Source: Symbiodinium natans
Taxonomy: Eukaryota; Sar; Dinophyceae; Suessiales; Symbiodiniaceae
Direction: 5' to 3'
Assembly: GCA_905221605.1 (NCBI GenBank)
Contig: CAJNDS010000065.1
Span: 126,001-137,500, forward strand
Length of the DNA stretch: 11,500 nt
Made by a program: the position numbers and the translations under genes. The notes beneath the pieces are model-generated. The model ran no database searches and had not been told where the DNA came from. It saw nothing but the letters and a program-made list of their open reading frames with translations. Every line of letters begins with the position of its first letter. Position 1 is the stretch's first letter. Below are positions 1 to 6,320 of this stretch, piece after piece.

Positions 1-38
1 AGATATAGATATATATCTATATATATATATATATATAT
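1..38. repeat. AT-rich microsatellite
   Basis: Almost pure alternating AT with a few G/C interruptions at the left edge of the window. It probably continues beyond position 1. A second AT tract lies at 494-540 and brackets a G-rich stretch. Confidence 0.9.
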
Positions 39-493
39 GCTAAACACACGGGCGTGCTTCGCACTTGGTGTCGGGTCCAGCACAGATGCCAGCGGTTGGC
101 TCCCCCACGATGCGGATGTGCGAGAGGGTATGGCGCAAACTGAAGGGGGCAGGGGGGCTAGGGCCAGGGCTTGGGAAGAGTTCAGGGCTTAATTTTTCCT
201 ATCCTCCGGGGCTGGTGAGCTGCTGCAGCTTTGCTAGGGCTTCGGCTGGCTTGGGCGGTTGGGGACACGCGCCGGAAGGGGGTGGGGGATGGAGGGGTAG
301 AGCGACGAGCTGGATGCAGAGGGAGCCTTGCATGCCACAAGCTGCAGGCTAAGCAGGAGGATTCGGCGGAGGCGGCGGGGGTCGACAGGAGATTAGGTCT
401 TAGAGGCCTTCGGGCTGGGTACAGGGAAGAGGGGGAGGGGTGGTGGACGGGTATGGTAGCGGGGCCAGAGGACGGGGGCGGGGAACCGGGCCG
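39..493. other. G-rich non-coding stretch, no gene seen
   Basis: The plus strand is strongly G-rich, with many GGGG and GGGGG runs (for example around 145-180, 275-300 and 430-490). Open frames on both strands here are biased to G, R, P and S. They look like low-complexity translation and have no supported start, splice border or domain. Runs of four or more G spaced by a few bases could form G-quadruplexes. Confidence 0.6.
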
Positions 494-540
494 ATAATAT
501 ATATGTATATATATATGTATATATGTATATATATATATAC
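494..540. repeat. AT/GTAT microsatellite
   Basis: Alternating AT with regularly placed G (TATATGTATAT), about 47 bp. Antisense translation gives an I/Y/H-rich tail on the 182-559 minus frame, which marks that frame as an artefact. Confidence 0.9.
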
Positions 541-1037
541 TGAGTCCCATAGCAGACAATCATCGTCGAGTTAGCTTCTGCTGCACCCTGCCTAGAAACT
601 TCATCGCGTACGCAGCTCCAGGCTGCATTTTGCCCGAATGTAGCTCAAGCAACGTGCTGCTGTTGCAATGTGGCGTCTTCTCAACTCGCCACCCAGTGTG
701 ATGCGGGACCGTGTTCCGGCCAGAACTTGCAGATGCCGAACCCTGAAAACAGTTCCAAGCTACTTGCTGCTAGAGCTGGAGTCTTGTCGGCGTCTTGTCG
801 TGGTGTTGCCATGGTGATGCCACGGCTTTGCCTGCGCCTTAAGTCGCACTGGTGCGCAATGTGTGCAGGAGCCGACAATCTTGGCTTCGGCTTTACAAAC
901 CACCGGTGCCCGGTGGTCGGCACAGCATGCCGAGGCCTCTAAGGAAGACAGCAAGCAGATGTGCAAGCAGATGTGAACAGTACATGAGCACAGCACCTGA
1001 GAGACATGGAGCGAGCATATAGACTGCAAGTCTCTGG
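541..1037. other. No gene recognised
   Basis: Mixed-composition DNA. Overlapping frames on both strands (670-942 plus, 681-923 minus) have no ATG in a convincing context, no splice-site pair and no recognisable motif. Nothing else is supported here. Confidence 0.5.
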
Positions 1038-1107
1038 GCGTGTTGCGTGTTGCGTGTGCGTGTGTTGTGTGTGTGTGTGTGTGTGTGTGAGTGGGAGTGT
1101 CAGTGTA
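1038..1107. repeat. GT-rich microsatellite
   Basis: A degenerate GT/GCGT tract with a perfect (TG)n core at about 1066-1089, decaying into GAGTGGGAGTG. The antisense translation is THTHTH and explains the two minus-strand frames crossing it. Confidence 0.9.
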
Positions 1108-1135
1108 TGAGCTTGCTCGTCTGCACGGGCAGCAG

Positions 1136-1300
1136 TTGTGCAAGAGCATGAGCGTCTGCCTCGAAGCCAGGCGACTGCCTTGAGACATCGTTTGGAGGTC
1201 CTGGTGAGAAATCTGGATTCCGGAGAAGGCAACTTAAAAGTTGAAAGTCGGATTGCGGTCCGTAGCTCAAATGTTCATTGGATTGGGATGTTCCTGCAAG
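1136..1300 (+). CDS. Candidate exon, unknown protein (first of a two-exon model)
   Basis: An open plus-strand frame with no ATG of its own, preceded by GGGCAGCAG as a possible acceptor and ending at a good donor, TGCAAG|GTGAGG (GT at 1301). The encoded stretch is protein-like, containing RHRLEVLVRNLDSGEGN and SNVHWIGMFLQ, but I recognise no family. It leaves phase 1 (codon G|..), which matches the acceptor CCCTTTCAG|AG at 1690/1691, so the joined reading is ...MFLQ-E-AGFVDIDAELRR. The same frame also stays open through the donor to a stop at 1479, so an unspliced reading or chance openness is possible. The phase match alone has a one-in-three chance. Confidence 0.3.
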
Positions 1301-1501
1301 GTGAGGAAGTCGACAAAGACTGGATCCACCGCTTCGTGACATCGCATCAGCGGCTAGTAGAGCTCGGGTGCCGGTTGGAGGCCGGTAGGCTAGAATGCTC
1401 ATGCATGTCTCATGTTCATGGAGCTTTTCGGCAACCACGGTTGAGCCAGGCAAATGGAAAAGGAACAAAAGGAACTTGAGTAGCTTGCCTCCTCTGTCGG
1501 C

Positions 1502-1535
1502 GCTGGCTCTCCGGCTCTAGCGCCGGAGAGCCAGC
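1502..1535. repeat. Perfect 14-bp-arm inverted repeat (hairpin)
   Basis: Left arm 1502-1515 (GCTGGCTCTCCGGC), a 6-base loop TCTAGC, and right arm 1522-1535, its exact reverse complement. Arms are GC-rich, so DNA or RNA would fold stably. It lies inside the proposed intron 1301-1690. It is not followed by a T run, so it is not a bacterial-type terminator. Confidence 0.9.
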
Positions 1536-1690
1536 ACCACCAGAAGGACGGAGTGTCGGAGTGAAACAGCCTGTCCGTTCCCCACGCATACCAGCAAGAT
1601 CTAGAACGACTTGTCATCCGCAGTGGCATCCTGTCACATCGGAATGCTCGGCCATGTCAGCCTTCTGATTCCCAGTTGATTCCCTTTCAG

Positions 1691-1748
1691 AGGCTGGCTT
1701 CGTGGACATTGATGCTGAGCTTCGACGTCTCCAGGTGCCACCGCCATG
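1691..1748 (+). CDS. Candidate exon, unknown protein (second of the model)
   Basis: Begins after a textbook polypyrimidine acceptor (GATTCCCTTTCAG). Two bases complete the codon carried over from 1300, then it reads AGFVDIDAELRRLQVPPP and stops at TGA 1746-1748. A possible internal donor, CTCCAG|GTGCCA, sits at 1735, so it may instead be a short internal exon. The proposed intron is 390 nt. No family recognised. Confidence 0.28.
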
Positions 1749-2183
1749 AAGCCGTGCTTGCGGTATGTTCACTTTCGGTTCTCTACTGCCCCGCTTCGCG
1801 TCGTTGAAGTTCATCCTCCTGTGTCGTGTCAGCTTATATACGTGTAGCAATTTACGTAGTACATACATTTACGCAGCAGTTCATTGTTGTTAATTGTTGT
1901 TTGCTTCAGATATTCTTCAGATGTAAGCTTCGTACCGTGCCTACGTCTGTCAATGACTCCGGTTGATTCCCCTAGGTTGGTTACCTTTGCCAGCCTGCTC
2001 CTTGAGCCCGTCTTGTGCCACCGCGTGCTGTAAGCTGTGACCTCTGGTTGTAGTCACTTTGTGTCGTGTCTCATTTGGAGTGCTGACGCTATCGGCTATC
2101 AGTGTGGCAGCAGGAGGCAAGGGTCAGCTGACGAAGCTGATTCAAGTTCGTGTCACAGAACGGGATGCTTTGCCGGGCTCTAG
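1749..2183. other. No gene resolved; T-rich tracts and possible splice signals
   Basis: Contains pyrimidine-rich acceptor-like stretches (TTGTTGTTTGCTTCAG ending at about 1909; ATATTCTTCAG just after) and one GTAAG donor-like site (GTGCT|GTAAG near 2029). A 26-codon ATG frame starts at 1953 and ends at the TAA formed by that GTAAG. These could be upstream exon edges of the frame at 2184-2237, but I cannot join them with confidence. Confidence 0.3.
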
Positions 2184-2237
2184 ACTTGGCCGGCTAAATT
2201 TTCTCAAGCTCAGGAAGTGGTCGGTGGCATTTGGTAC
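2184..2237 (+). pseudogene. Left half of coding-like frame interrupted by the 2.4-kb element
   Basis: In the frame TTT-TCT-CAA-GCT-CAG-GAA-GTG-GTC-GGT-GGC-ATT-TGG-TAC this reads KFSQAQEVVGGIWY. A possible acceptor with CTAAAT branch-like sequence and T-rich tract (AATTTTCTCAAGCTCAG) ends at 2213, so the exon may start at 2214. The frame runs to the first copy of CATTTGGTAC and is then broken by the element at 2238. The same frame resumes at 4651. The QEVVG string fits the QxVxG pattern of cystatin-type cysteine protease inhibitors, but this is one short pattern and the family assignment is speculative. Confidence 0.45.
2228..2237 (+). repeat. Left target-site duplication CATTTGGTAC
   Basis: This 10-mer recurs in the same orientation at 4650-4659, directly outside the matching inverted-repeat ends. 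That arrangement is the expected footprint of cut-and-paste transposon insertion. Confidence 0.75.
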
Positions 2238-2330
2238 GGAGGGCCTATTTTTTTGGGTCTTTTTTTTTTTTTTTTGGGCCTTTTTTTTTTTTTTTGGTCG
2301 ATTTTCTTGGTTTTTCCTAAGAAAACCACC
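2238..2330 (+). repeat. Left terminal inverted repeat with two poly-T tracts
   Basis: T runs at 2260-2275 and 2281-2295 are separated by GGGCC and preceded by GGGTC. The block then runs through GGTCGATTTTCTTGGTTTTTCCTA. It matches the reverse complement of 4561-4649 block by block. Similarity fades inward, although 2345-2430 keeps the same style (GGTTTTT..ACGAAAAAC) as the right subterminal region. Confidence 0.8.
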
Positions 2331-2438
2331 ATTCCCTCCATATTTTTAAAGGATTTGATGCATTTTCGTGGTTTTTGGTACGAAAAACAGTAATTTCTCT
2401 GTGGTTTCATAGGAAAGCGTTATTTCTGGTACGTTTTA

Positions 2439-2602
2439 GAAGGAAAGAAGGAAAGAAAGGAAGGAAGGAAGGATGAAAGAAAGGAAGAAAACAAGGAAGG
2501 AAGGAAGGAAGGAAGGAAGAAAGGAGGGAAGGAAGAAAGGAAGGAAACAAGGAAGGAAGAAAGGAAGGAAGAAAGGAAGGAAGCAAGGAAGGAAGAAAGG
2601 AA
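2439..2602. repeat. GGAA/GAAA microsatellite
   Basis: About 160 bp of GGAA and GAAA repeats with few interruptions, lying between the left terminal repeat and the first minisatellite monomer. Purine-only on the plus strand, so it can form triplex or slipped structures. Translation of the minus strand gives the FLPSFLPS frames at 2407-2661 and 2420-3034, which are not genes. Confidence 0.9.
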
Positions 2603-3658
2603 GCGTGCTTCGAAGCCCAAGAAACTAGTTGAAAAACATCGTGTGAGCATTGTGTTTGCAAATGGGGGGGGCTGCGCCCCCCCCAACCCCCCCGCTTTTT
2701 TTGTTTTTTTTTTAAGCCGTGCAGAGCGTGCGTGCTTCAAAGCCCAAGAAACTTGTTGACACCCATCATGTGAGCAGGGTGTTTGCAAATGGTGGGGGGG
2801 GCTGCACCCCCCCCAACCCCCCGCTTCTTTTAAGCCGTACCAAGCGTGCTTCAAAGCCCAAGAAACTAGTGGAAAAACATCGTGTGAGCATTGTGTTTGC
2901 AAATTGGGGGGGGGGCTGGCGCCCCCCGCTTTTTTTAAGCTGTGCAGAGCGTGCTTCAAAGCCCAAGAAACTTGTTGACACCCATCATGTGAGCATGGTG
3001 TTTGCAAATGGGGGGGGGCTGCGCCCCCCCCCAACCCCCCCCGCTTCTTTTAAGCCGTACCAAGCGTGCTTCAAAGCCCAAGAAACTAGTTGAAAAACAT
3101 CGTGTGAGCATTGTGTTTGCAAATGGGGGGGGCTGCGCCCCCCCCAACCCCCCCGCTTTTTTTAAGCCGTGCAGAGCGCGCTTCAAAGCCCAAGAAACTT
3201 GTTGACACCCATCATGTGAGCAGGGTGTTTGCAAATGGGGGGGGCTGCGCCCCCCCCAACCCCCCCCGCTTCTTTTAAGCCGTACCAAGCGTGCTTCCCA
3301 ACCCAAGAAACTAGTTGAAAAACATCGTGTGAGCATTGCAAATGGGGGGGGCTGCGCCCCCCCCAACCCCCCCGCTTCTTTTAAGCTGTACCAAGCGTGC
3401 TTCAAAGCCCAAGAAACTAGTTGAAAAACATCGTGTGTGCATTGTGTTTGCAAATGGGGGGGGGCTGCGCCCCCCCCAACCCCCCCGCTTTTTTTAAGCC
3501 GTGCAGAGCGTGCTTCAAAGCCCAAGAAATTTGTTGACACCCATCATGTGAGCAGGGTGTTTGCAAATGGGGGGGGGGGCTGCGCCCCCCCAACCCCCCC
3601 CCCGCTTCTGTTAAGCCGTACCAAGCGTGCTTCAAAGCCCGAGAAACTAGTTGAAAAA
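2603..3658 (+). repeat. Minisatellite block 1: about 9.5 monomers of about 110 bp, types A and B
   Basis: Monomers start, as judged by the GC(C/T)GT anchor, near 2603 (B), 2716 (A), 2834 (B), 2939 (A), 3054 (B), 3166 (A), 3279 (B, short), 3385 (B), 3498 (A) and 3615 (B, truncated). A carries GTGCAGAGCG and CTTGTTGACACCCATC. B carries GTACCAAGCG and CTAGTTGAAAAACATCG. All share GCTTCAAAGCCCAAGAAAC, then GTTTGCAAAT, and end in a G run / CTGCG / C run palindrome plus AACCCCCCCGC. Lengths are 105-118 bp. Two B copies are adjacent at 3279-3497, and the first of these lacks TGTTTG before CAAAT. Confidence 0.95.
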
Positions 3659-3845
3659 AAAGTATGAATCCGATGAAAATATAGAGGGAATGATAGAAAC
3701 CAAGAAAACGAACCAAATAGGGTTTTCCCTAGGACAAACTAAGGAAAAGCAACGTACGCTTTGACGTTTGACGAAATCCGTCCAAAATGTAATCAGAAGA
3801 GGGTTTCCTTAGGAAAAACCAACGAAAACCTCGTTTTTTTTTCAA
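3659..3845 (+). repeat. Spacer between satellite blocks, related to element subterminal DNA
   Basis: A non-satellite insert. It contains AAATCCGTCCAAAATGTAA at 3774-3792, then GGGTTTCCTTAGGAAAAACC and CAACGAAAACCTC. The same order recurs twice at 4457-4580 next to the right terminus. The spacer is therefore an internal copy of terminal-type sequence, suggesting nesting or internal duplication of the element. Confidence 0.7.
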
Positions 3846-4438
3846 GCCGTGCAGAGCGTGCTTCAAAGCCCAAGAAACTTGTTGACACCCGTCATGTGAG
3901 CAGGGTGTTTGCAAATGGGGGGGGGGGAGAGGTGTTTTCCCCCAACCCCCCCCGCTTCTTTTAAGTCGTACCAAGCGTGCTTCAAAGCCCAAGAAACTAG
4001 TTGAAAAGCATCGTGTGAGCATTGTGTTTGCAAATGGGGGGGGCTGCGCCCCCCCCAACCCCCCCGCTTTTTTTTGTTTTTTAAGCCGTGCAGAGCGCGC
4101 TTCAAAGCCCAAGAAACTTGTTGACACCCATCATGTGAGCAGGGTGTTTGCAAATGGGGGGTGGCTGCGCCCCCCCCCAACCCCCCCTGCTTCTTTTAAG
4201 CCGTACCAAGCGTGCTTCCCAACCCAAGAAACTAGTTGAAAAACATCGTGTGAGCATTGCAAATGGGGGGGGCTGCGCCCCCCCCAACCCCCCCGCTTCT
4301 TTTAAGCTGTACCAAGCGTGCTTCAAAGCCCAAGAAACTAGTTGAAAAACATCGTGTGTGCATTGTGTTTGCAAATGGGGGGGGCTGCGCCCCCCCCAAC
4401 CCCCCCGCTTTTTTTAAGCCGTGCAGAGCGTGCTTCAA
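3846..4438 (+). repeat. Minisatellite block 2: about 5.2 monomers, duplicate of part of block 1
   Basis: Monomers start near 3846 (A), 3965 (B), 4085 (A), 4200 (short B), 4306 (B) and 4418 (A, truncated). The order A-B-A-shortB-B-A repeats the order at 2939-3518, including private variants: GAGCGCGCTTC in 3166 and 4085, the CTTCCCAACCC plus TGTTTG-deleted B at 3279 and 4200, and GTGTGTGCATTG in 3385 and 4306. Offsets are 907, 911, 919, 921, 921 and 920 bp. Confidence 0.93.
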
Positions 4439-4560
4439 CCTAAGGGAAATTACAGGAAATCCGTCCAAAATGTAAAAAAAATAGGTTTTTCCCTATGAAA
4501 AACCAACGAAAACCTCAGGGAAATGACAGAAAATCCGTCCAAAATGTAAGGAAAGTAGGG
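4439..4560 (+). repeat. Subterminal tandem pair (period about 75 bp)
   Basis: Two copies of a module: GGGAAAT.ACAG, then AAATCCGTCCAAAATGTAA (4457-4475 and 4531-4549), then GGTTTTTCC and AACCAACGAAAACC. A third related copy lies at about 3758-3835. It merges into the right terminal inverted repeat. Confidence 0.8.
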
Positions 4561-4649
4561 TTTTTCCTAGAGAAAACCAAGGAAATCGACCAAAAAAAAA
4601 AAAAAGGCCCAAAAAAAAAAAAAAAAAAGACCCAAATAAAAACTCCACC
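4561..4649 (-). repeat. Right terminal inverted repeat with two poly-A tracts
   Basis: A runs at 4592-4605 and 4611-4628 are separated by GGCCC and followed by GACCCAAATAAAAACTCCACC. On the minus strand this reads as the counterpart of 2238-2330. The CACC end (GGTG on the minus strand) abuts the second CATTTGGTAC copy. Confidence 0.8.
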
Positions 4650-4659
4650 CATTTGGTAC
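4650..4659 (+). repeat. Right target-site duplication CATTTGGTAC
   Basis: Identical to 2228-2237 over 10 bp and in the same orientation. Confidence 0.75.
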
Positions 4660-4737
4660 CACAAGCTGAATGTGCCCAAAACGTGGGTGTTTCATGTTCG
4701 GCAGCTGCCCCCCGTTTTTCCAGCTGAACAGTCCTGA
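4651..4737 (+). pseudogene. Right half of interrupted frame, C-terminal end of unknown protein
   Basis: ATT-TGG-TAC-CAC-AAG-CTG-AAT-GTG... reads IWYHKLNVPKTWVFHVRQL and continues PPVFPAEQS to TGA at 4735-4737. It is in the same frame as 2184-2237 once the element and one duplication copy are removed, so the two pieces plausibly were one terminal exon. The composition is protein-like, with aromatic and charged residues rather than repeat translation. Cystatins have a second hairpin near a Pro-Trp dipeptide after QxVxG; here there is LPP and no PW, so that identity remains weak. Because splicing out the element with GT..AG does not restore this frame (no AG at the right border), the insertion most likely inactivates the gene. 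Confidence 0.45.
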
Positions 4738-5154
4738 AAACAATTGTTATCCATTCTTATCCTGTTATTTGGTCTTATCTTCCTCGTCTCGCCGCCCTCC
4801 TTGTGTAAGAGTCCACCGATCGTGCAAGCGAAGCGTTAAGGAATCCAGATTGTCTGCGCACTTCATGTTTTTACGGTTCCCCCTGTGTGGATGGAAAGGG
4901 GGAGGGGATCCCCATTAAATTATTTTCAGATTTGCAAGAATCAAAGGGGAGAGCCTCGGGCAGAGGGGCAAACGATTTGGCGACCAACCCGTGAACGAAG
5001 CATCAATGAATCTCCGCTTCTGCAGCCTAAAACAAAAACAGGAGACTTACGTACCGGACTTACCGGACTTACCGCGACTGAATAAGACACTCAACCCAAT
5101 CAACTTAACTTTCGTTTTCGCACCTGGGATGGGCGTTTCTCAGGTGGGAAGAAG
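4738..5154. other. No gene recognised (downstream flank)
   Basis: Begins with T-rich sequence that could be 3' untranslated DNA of the interrupted frame. A small 10-bp repeat (TACCGGACTT, about 2.5 copies) lies near 5051-5075. Frames here are short and give no motif. Confidence 0.5.
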
Positions 5155-5550
5155 TCACAAGTAGACCAAGTAGTTTGCACTTAAGAACTTGCACAGCTTG
5201 TATCTGACATTCCGGATAGAGGCATAGAGACAGCAAAGACCTTTGCCTGCGTGGCTTCCACGGTTCGTGCTGAGCATGAATCGGTCGCTAGCGAGCTTTT
5301 GGTCCTGTGAATCCATTTGAATCCAGGAGTCGTTGAAAAAACGCAGGCCGTCCTTGGTCATGCACGAGTTCTTGGTGCCCTTGCATGCAGGGAGAAGGAG
5401 ATCGATCCAGGCGCAGCCAAACGAGTTTCGGTTTTGTTCAGGTTTTTGGGCAAAGCCAAGAATGCTCCGCACATGCTTGGGCACGTGCTTCCAGGTATCC
5501 GTGAGAAAGCTACGCTGGCGGGTGAGACGCCAGTCTTTCACTTCGGCCAA
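5155..5550 (-). CDS. Candidate coding frame on minus strand, unknown protein, no ATG at its start
   Basis: 131 uninterrupted codons to TGA. The translation is protein-like (DTWKHVPKHVRSILGFAQ, FGCAWIDLLLPACKG, DGLRFFNDSWIQMD), and codons favour C or G in third position (AAG over AAA). It starts from TTG with an in-frame stop just upstream, so it would have to be an internal exon or a broken copy. A second minus-strand frame at 5510-5764 (reads ANVNVTKLRITQPLML) overlaps its start and is also GC3-rich. One frameshift near 5550 would join them, suggesting a pseudogene. The codon-aligned plus strand also reads protein-like (5185-5310 and 5311-5568) but has a TGA at 5308. Strand choice is uncertain; no family recognised. 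Confidence 0.28.
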   Translation of the reverse strand: MAEVKDWRLTRQRSFLTDTWKHVPKHVRSILGFAQKPEQNRNSFGCAWIDLLLPACKGTKNSCMTKDGLRFFNDSWIQMDSQDQKLASDRFMLSTNRGSHAGKGLCCLYASIRNVRYKLCKFLSANYLVYL

Positions 5551-5567
5551 GCATCAGAGGCTGGGTG

Positions 5568-5714
5568 ATGCGGAGTTTCGTGACATTGACGTTGGCAGCA
5601 GTCTGCTGGACTGCAACCACACTGCACTCCAGGATGATCCCAGTGAGGCAGATGAATTCCAAGCTGCCAAGGCACGGCCGAGACGAAATTGGGTGCCACG
5701 AGGCTATGATCAAG
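5568..5714 (+). CDS. Candidate first exon with signal peptide, unknown secreted or membrane protein
   Basis: ATG at 5568 opens MRSFVTLTLAAVCWTATTL, with a basic n-region and a hydrophobic core, then a polar stretch, ending MIK before the donor ATCAAG|GTAATG (GT at 5715). That gives 49 codons in phase 0 with about 70% G/C in third position. A phase-0 acceptor GATGGCAG| at 5791 leads to an open, membrane-segment-bearing frame (next entry), giving a 77-nt intron, which is short. Without splicing the frame ends at TGA 5841-5843. The minus strand also looks coding over the same bases, so only one of the two readings can be right. Confidence 0.33.
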
Positions 5715-5791
5715 GTAATGGTTCGGAGAGACCCACTTTCTGGGGCCAACTGTATTGGACTCATTGGACTCCAGGTGCCATTTGATGGCAG

Positions 5792-5972
5792 TGCCGGTTG
5801 CTTTCTGTTTATCGGACGTCTTTGGTGCTATTGGTCTTCATGAACGTGCTGTTTACAGGAAACATGGACTTAACCATCGTGCGGGCATGGATGCTCTCTG
5901 GCCATGCGCACGCACTGGTAACATGGACGAACCTGCGAGCAGGAAAGCGCGATGAGCAGCTGAAAGAGCAAG
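5792..5972 (+). CDS. Candidate second exon with transmembrane segment
   Basis: Reads CRLLSVYRTSLVLLVFMNVL then FTGNMDLTIVRAWML and AGKRDEQLKEQ. It has a roughly 15-residue hydrophobic run (residues 10-24) followed by a charged stretch. It ends at a possible donor GAGCAAG|GTTTTG (GT at 5973), phase 1. A strong alternative acceptor, GTGCTGTTTACAG| at 5858, would start the exon at 5859 in the same frame but skip the membrane segment. The frame stays open to TAA/TGA near 6104. Just downstream is another excellent acceptor-like tract (TTTCTCTTTTTGTGCCGCCTTGCAG) ending at about 6003. No family recognised. Confidence 0.3.
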
Positions 5973-6106
5973 GTTTTGTTTCTCTTTTTGTGCCGCCTTG
6001 CAGGCAAGTGCGGTTTCAATTAGTTCCGGGGTGCATGTTCCGGAGCTCGCTGTCGTTCTTGCAATCTCCCGCTTTGGGGTCAAACATATGCCCGAGGCCC
6101 TACTGA

Positions 6107-6320
6107 TATGATTCAAGAGTTAATGACTGTTAATGGCTACCAATGGGGAGGCCTTGACGTTTTCAATGAATTCCCCCTTCTTCCCCTTTAGGCACGAATT
6201 GAAATTCGAGGGGGGGGGGGGGACGCCTTTTTTGTTGGGGCGGGGGGGGGGGGGAGGCCTTGACGTTTTCAATTGTTGTCCCCCTCCTTACCCTTTAGGC
6301 TCGCGCGTATTGAATTCGGC
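6107..6320 (+). repeat. Direct repeat, two diverged copies, period 106 bp, with poly-G tracts
   Basis: GGGGAGGCCTTGACGTTTTC and the next three bases are identical at 6145-6167 and 6251-6273. Each is followed by C/T-rich DNA ending in CCCTTTAGGC (or CCCCTTTAGGC), then ATTGAA(A)TTCG and a G run. G runs of 12 lie at about 6210-6221 and 6242-6253. Confidence 0.8.

Larger units (their letters stand above)
2238..4649. mobile_element. 2.4-kb terminal-inverted-repeat element carrying a satellite array (non-autonomous)
   Basis: The ends are inverted copies of each other. Left: GG-A-GGGCC..TTGGGTC, a 16-T run, GGGCC, a 15-T run, GGTCGATT.CTTGGTTTT. Right, reverse-complemented: GG-T-GGAG..TTGGGTC, an 18-T run, GGGCC, a 14-T run, then GGTCGATTTCCTTGGTTTT. 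Direct repeats of 10 bp flank both ends. No transposase-like frame exists inside: open frames are translations of the internal minisatellite. A 9-11-bp duplication is known for Mutator-like elements, and long inverted repeats around internal arrays are known from foldback elements. I cannot assign a superfamily from the ends alone. The reconstructed empty site is open in frame (see 2184-2237 and 4651-4737), which independently supports these borders. Confidence 0.75.

Noticed and set aside
182-559. 125-codon minus frame with IYIYTYIHIY
   Set aside because: The N-terminus is an AT microsatellite and the rest is P/S-rich low complexity from G-rich DNA.
760-1232. Minus frames with THTHTHTH
   Set aside because: They cross the GT microsatellite and have no other protein-like content.
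1260-1270. CCGTAGCTCAA as a deleted spliced-leader copy
   Set aside because: It needs an arbitrary 9-base internal deletion to match and lies inside an otherwise open candidate exon.
1502-1535. Rho-independent terminator
   Set aside because: The hairpin is strong but has no T run after it, and nothing else suggests bacterial DNA.
2407-4374. Many minus- and plus-strand frames with conserved peptides (SFLGFEARLVRLKRSGG, VSWALKHA)
   Set aside because: They are translations of the 110-bp minisatellite in shifting frames. Monomer lengths are not multiples of three and the G/C runs vary, so no frame is conserved through the array.
2603-4438. CRISPR-like array (regular repeats)
   Set aside because: The repeats are contiguous 105-120-bp satellite monomers, with no unique spacers between short identical repeats, and the context is eukaryotic.
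2238-4649. Element as a self-splicing or spliceosomal introner
   Set aside because: A GT exists in the left duplication, but no AG lies at the right border. The nearest AG (4664-4665) gives an immediate stop in the joined frame.
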